Assembly: GCA_019747615.1 (NCBI GenBank)
Contig: JAIEQQ010000403.1
Coordinates: 1 to 8,827, forward strand
DNA length: 8,827 nucleotides
Origin: Phycisphaerales bacterium
GTDB lineage: Bacteria; Planctomycetota; Phycisphaerae; Phycisphaerales; UBA1924
Direction: 5' to 3'
Shown one piece after another: positions 6,853 to 8,827 of this stretch; positions within the stretch are counted from its first letter, which is position 1, and each line of letters starts with the position of its first letter. The translations under genes were made by a program, and so were the position numbers. Below the pieces are notes generated by a model. The model saw only the letters and a list, made by a program, of their open reading frames with translations. It searched no databases and had not been told where the DNA came from.

Positions 6853-6877
6853 ACCCCGGCGCCCCTCGCGCCGGGGT
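6853..6877. terminator. Bidirectional rho-independent-type terminator hairpin
   Basis: ACCCCGGCGC (6853-6862) pairs perfectly with GCGCCGGGGT (6868-6877) across a 5-nt loop (CCCTC), giving a very stable 10-bp stem. On the minus strand it is followed by TTTGCATTTGTTTTC, a fair T-rich tail for the anti-sigma transcript. On the plus strand the tail (CTTCGCGTT) is poor. It sits between the convergent CBM48 and anti-sigma genes. Confidence 0.75.
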
Positions 6878-6897
6878 CTTCGCGTTCTGCCTTCCCC

Positions 6898-6969
6898 GAT
6901 TGCCGATTGCCGATTCCCGACTGCCGACTTCAGCGATTCACGATTGCCGATTGCCGGTTCCCGATTGCC
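6898..6969 (+). repeat. Heptamer repeat array, right arm
   Basis: Ten 7-bp units with one 2-bp break: GATTGCC, GATTGCC, GATTCCC, GACTGCC, GACTTCA, (GC), GATTCAC, GATTGCC, GATTGCC, GGTTCCC, GATTGCC. The distal part overlaps the 3' end of the anti-sigma gene. Together with the left arm it forms a 34-bp imperfect inverted repeat (31 of 34 positions) around the terminator. Confidence 0.85.
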
Positions 6970-7258
6970 GATCCGGAGCGTGCCCACCGTCACGCGACCC
7001 GCCATCCGCCTTCGCGCATGGTGAGCCCCGGGCCGACAGAATCGCGCGGATCAACTCCTCCGGCAGCGGCGGGTACGTCTTCTTCTCGCACTCGCGGCAC
7101 CCACCGGTCAGCTCCATCGTCTTGCGATACGTTTCCACAAACGCGCGGCAGCACGGGCACTTGCTCAAGTGCTCGTCAAACTCCGCACGCTGGCCCGCAG
7201 GCAGCGCGTTCTCCAGGTAGTCGCACAAAAACTCCACACACTCGCGGCACGTCTTCAC
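6938..7258 (-). CDS. Soluble zinc-finger (zf-HC2) anti-sigma factor
   Basis: A 106-residue protein with an N-terminal anti-sigma zinc-binding domain: C4 in MKTCREC, helix EFLCDYLENALP (9-20), then H30-x3-C34-x2-C37 in EHLSKCPCC, followed by the helix RAFVETYRKTMEL (38-50). This is the H-x3-C-x2-C arrangement of zf-HC2 proteins, which bind and hold ECF sigma factors. No transmembrane segment follows, so it should act in the cytoplasm and sense an internal signal, possibly redox through the zinc cysteines. The GTG start at 7258 overlaps the sigma stop codon by 4 nt (GTGA) and has GGAGG seven nt upstream, indicating translational coupling. The tail after about residue 77 is low-complexity, and the last 11 residues are encoded by heptamer repeat DNA, so the ancestral stop was probably elsewhere. 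Its direct partner is the upstream sigma factor. Confidence 0.9.
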   Translation of the reverse strand: MKTCRECVEFLCDYLENALPAGQRAEFDEHLSKCPCCRAFVETYRKTMELTGGCRECEKKTYPPLPEELIRAILSARGSPCAKADGGSRDGGHAPDRQSGTGNRQS

Positions 7259-7902
7259 AGTCGTCCCTCCGCCATCTGAGGGTCGAGCAGCTCACGCAGC
7301 GCCAGTCGCGCCCGATGCAGCCGCACCTTCACCGCAGTCTCCGTATCACCCAGCAGTTGCGCCGCTTGCAGCGTGCTCAACCCGTCCACATCGCGCATCA
7401 TGATCACCACGCGATACGCCTCCGGAAGCTTGTCGATCGCCGCCATCACCATCGCCCGAGTCTCCTCGCCAGCAAGCTCGGCGCCAGCGCCGTCACGCCA
7501 CTCCGATGGCCGCCGCTTCGCAGTGCCGTCTTCACCGAAGCTCGGCATCATCGCCTCGATCGAGCCCTCGCGAATCCGACCCGTCTTCCGCAGCCGCATG
7601 AGGGCCGCGTTCACCGTGATCCGATGCAGCCACGTCGAGAGCTTCGCCCCGCCCTCAAACGTCCCGATCGCGCGGAATGCCGAGATGAACGCGTCCTGCA
7701 CCGCCTCCTCAGCCTCCGTATCGCTCCGCACCACGCGACGCGCAACCGCCAGCATCCGCGGCCCAAAGTCGCGGATCAGCCGCTCATACGCGCGATTGTC
7801 CCCCTGTCGGAGCGCGTCGATCAGCGATTGTTCGCCCGCGCCGACCTCGATCGACACCGGCTGAATGCTTGTCACGGATTCAGCTTTGACGCCCTCGCCC
7901 AT
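7255..7902 (-). CDS. ECF (sigma-70 family) RNA polymerase sigma factor
   Basis: A 215-residue extracytoplasmic-function sigma factor. Region 2 spans about residues 38-107 (AYERLIRDFG, then EEAVQDAFISAFRAIGTFEGG and LSTWLHRITVNAALMRLRK), which binds core polymerase and the -10 element. A variable acidic/basic linker follows (108-150). Region 4 spans about 152-206 (AIDKLPEAYRVVIMMRDVDGLS, then the helix-turn-helix ending VKVRLHRARLALRELL), which reads the -35 element. I chose ATG 7902 because the longer frame from ATG 8022 adds 40 residues with no sigma character, and a TATCCT box stands 7 nt before 7902. ATG 7980 is also possible. None of these starts has a clear Shine-Dalgarno sequence. It is co-transcribed with the zinc-finger anti-sigma gene, which probably inhibits it; such pairs often self-activate (family knowledge). 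Its regulon is unknown. Confidence 0.93.
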   Translation of the reverse strand: MGEGVKAESVTSIQPVSIEVGAGEQSLIDALRQGDNRAYERLIRDFGPRMLAVARRVVRSDTEAEEAVQDAFISAFRAIGTFEGGAKLSTWLHRITVNAALMRLRKTGRIREGSIEAMMPSFGEDGTAKRRPSEWRDGAGAELAGEETRAMVMAAIDKLPEAYRVVIMMRDVDGLSTLQAAQLLGDTETAVKVRLHRARLALRELLDPQMAEGRL

Positions 7903-7909
7903 GGAGAGC

Positions 7910-7915
7910 AGGATA
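7910..7915 (-). promoter_or_regulatory. Candidate -10 box (TATCCT) for the sigma gene
   Basis: TATCCT on the minus strand lies exactly 7 nt before ATG 7902, with pyrimidine-rich sequence rather than a ribosome-binding site between. This fits a leaderless mRNA and supports 7902 as the start. If the protein really starts at 8022, the box would lie inside the coding region and be meaningless. Confidence 0.3.
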
Positions 7916-8061
7916 GCACCCGCGGCGCAAAGTCCCGTCACGCCGCCGCGGACCCGTCCGACCGGCGTGTCTCCGGTCATCCCCCGCTGACGGCACCGAG
8001 GTGTCTTTGCTGCGTCGCTCATCCCGTTTGGATGCGAGTTTTCGCCCCGAGGTTTCCGCGA

Positions 8062-8067
8062 TACCGT
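8062..8067 (+). promoter_or_regulatory. Candidate -10 box (TACCGT) for queC
   Basis: TACCGT ends 7 nt before the queC ATG (8075), and no Shine-Dalgarno sequence occurs in between. No convincing -35 is visible. It fits the leaderless pattern seen at other starts here; the individual match is weak. Confidence 0.28.
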
Positions 8068-8074
8068 TGCGACG

Positions 8075-8785
8075 ATGCCTCAGGAAACGCCCAAACCCCG
8101 CGCCGTCGTCCTCCTCTCTGGCGGGCTCGACTCTGCCACCGCGCTGGCGATCGCCACGAAGCGCGACAATCTCGACTGCGCCACCCTCGCCATCGACTAC
8201 GGCCAGCGCCACCGCCACGAACTGGCCGCCGCCGAACTCGTCGCCCGCGCCGCAGGCGTCACCGACCATCGCGTCATCACCATCAACCTCCGCGCCTTCG
8301 GCGGCTCGGCCCTCACCGCCGATGTTGACGTCCCCAAAGACCGCCCCGCATCGGCGCTCAACGACATCCCCATCACCTACGTCCCGGCCCGCAACCTCAT
8401 CTTCCTGTCGCTGGCCACCGCCATGGCCGAAGTCCTGAACGCCCGCGCGATCTACCTCGGCGTCAACAGCATCGATTACTCCGGCTATCCCGACTGCCGC
8501 CCCGACTTCGTCCGCTCCTTCGAGCAGACCGCGAACCTCGCAACACGCGCCGGCATCCAGGGCCACGCGCTGCAAATCGTCGCGCCGCTCATCACGCTGT
8601 CCAAGCGCGACATCATCCGCACCGGCCAATCACTCGGCGTCAACTACGCCCTTACCCACTCCTGCTACGACCCGATCGTCCGCGACAGTGCCAGCCTCGC
8701 CTGCGGCCACTGCGACTCCTGCATCCTCCGCCGCGAGGGTTTGCTCGCCGCGGGCGTGCCGGACCCGACGCGGTACGCAACGTAA
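8075..8785 (+). CDS. queC: 7-cyano-7-deazaguanine synthase QueC
   Basis: QueC converts 7-carboxy-7-deazaguanine to preQ0 using ammonia and ATP, a cytoplasmic step towards queuosine in tRNA. The 236 residues match family length (about 220-240). The PP-loop SGGLDS (15-20) binds ATP pyrophosphate; [11 protein letters not shown] (40-50), TYVPARN (101-107) and [17 protein letters not shown] (129-145) are family blocks. Four zinc cysteines are present: C197 (THSCYDP), then C210, C213 and C216 in CGHCDSC. The ATG at 8075 gives a standard N-terminus, with only about ten residues before the first strand. There is no Shine-Dalgarno sequence; a TACCGT box lies 7 nt upstream. It diverges from the sigma gene across 172 bp. 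No other queuosine gene (queD, queE, queF) is visible, though one could begin beyond the right edge. All catalytic and metal residues are intact. Confidence 0.97.
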   Translation: MPQETPKPRAVVLLSGGLDSATALAIATKRDNLDCATLAIDYGQRHRHELAAAELVARAAGVTDHRVITINLRAFGGSALTADVDVPKDRPASALNDIPITYVPARNLIFLSLATAMAEVLNARAIYLGVNSIDYSGYPDCRPDFVRSFEQTANLATRAGIQGHALQIVAPLITLSKRDIIRTGQSLGVNYALTHSCYDPIVRDSASLACGHCDSCILRREGLLAAGVPDPTRYAT

Positions 8786-8804
8786 TCGCTGAGCCGTCGG
8801 TCCG

Positions 8805-8819
8805 TACCATCGCCCCGTG
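8805..8819 (+). promoter_or_regulatory. Possible -10 box and GTG start of a next gene
   Basis: TACCAT (8805-8810) is followed after 6 nt by GTG (8817-8819), with only two more complete codons (CCA TCG) before the window ends. The layout repeats that of queC, so a gene may start here. Too little sequence remains to call a CDS. Confidence 0.15.
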
Positions 8820-8827
8820 CCATCGAA

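Noticed and set aside
6898..6969. CRISPR array
   Set aside because: Units are 7 bp and contiguous, with no unique spacers and no cas genes.
7903..8022. 40-residue N-terminal extension of the sigma factor (start at 8022)
   Set aside because: No sigma-like sequence and no ribosome-binding site; start 7902 gives a normal ECF length. Kept as an alternative in the gene entry.
6847..8328. Plus-strand 493-codon frame across the sigma/anti-sigma region and into queC
   Set aside because: Shadow of three clearly identified genes; low-complexity Arg/Pro/His product.
8817..8827. Start of a queuosine-pathway gene after queC
   Set aside because: Only three codons are visible; no product can be supported.

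Overview
The window is GC-rich bacterial DNA. The gene content, the long exported proteins of unknown family, the standalone CBM48 protein, the soluble zinc-finger anti-sigma factor and the short tandem heptamer repeats between genes suggest a planctomycete, perhaps of the Phycisphaerae. That placement is inferred from gene style, not from a marker gene.

Layout, left to right. (1) Minus strand, positions 1-2299: a gene for an exported protein of unknown function that runs off the left edge, preceded in the same direction by a membrane-anchored von Willebrand factor A protein with a complete metal-binding motif. (2) A 413-bp divergent spacer (2300-2712) with a candidate promoter and a strong G-quadruplex motif on the vWA side. 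(3) Plus strand, 2713-4130: pyrH (UMP kinase) and frr (ribosome recycling factor), separated by a short spacer holding a heptamer repeat array. (4) A convergent spacer with a different repeat, of 8-bp period. (5) Minus strand, 4222-6261: a 679-residue exported protein of unknown function containing two runs of eight G. (6) Plus strand, 6459-6776: a 105-residue standalone CBM48 (AMPK-type glycogen-binding) protein. (7) A convergent spacer with a bidirectional terminator hairpin flanked by heptamer arrays in mirror orientation. (8) Minus strand, 6938-7902: an ECF sigma factor and its zinc-finger anti-sigma factor, overlapping by 4 nt (GTGA). (9) Plus strand, 8075-8785: queC, a step of preQ0/queuosine synthesis, divergent from the sigma factor.

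PyrH, Frr and QueC are housekeeping proteins for pyrimidine nucleotide supply, translation and tRNA modification. The sigma/anti-sigma pair is a self-contained regulatory unit whose targets cannot be read from this window. The exported proteins and the vWA protein are probably envelope or periplasmic, with unknown roles.

No new multi-gene system is evident. The most interesting signals are non-coding. Several genes that lack a Shine-Dalgarno sequence have a TANNNT hexamer 6-7 nt before a start codon, which would fit leaderless transcription. Two families of short tandem repeat occupy the gene boundaries, and one of them supplies the last codons of the anti-sigma gene. G-quadruplex motifs and G8 tracts also occur.
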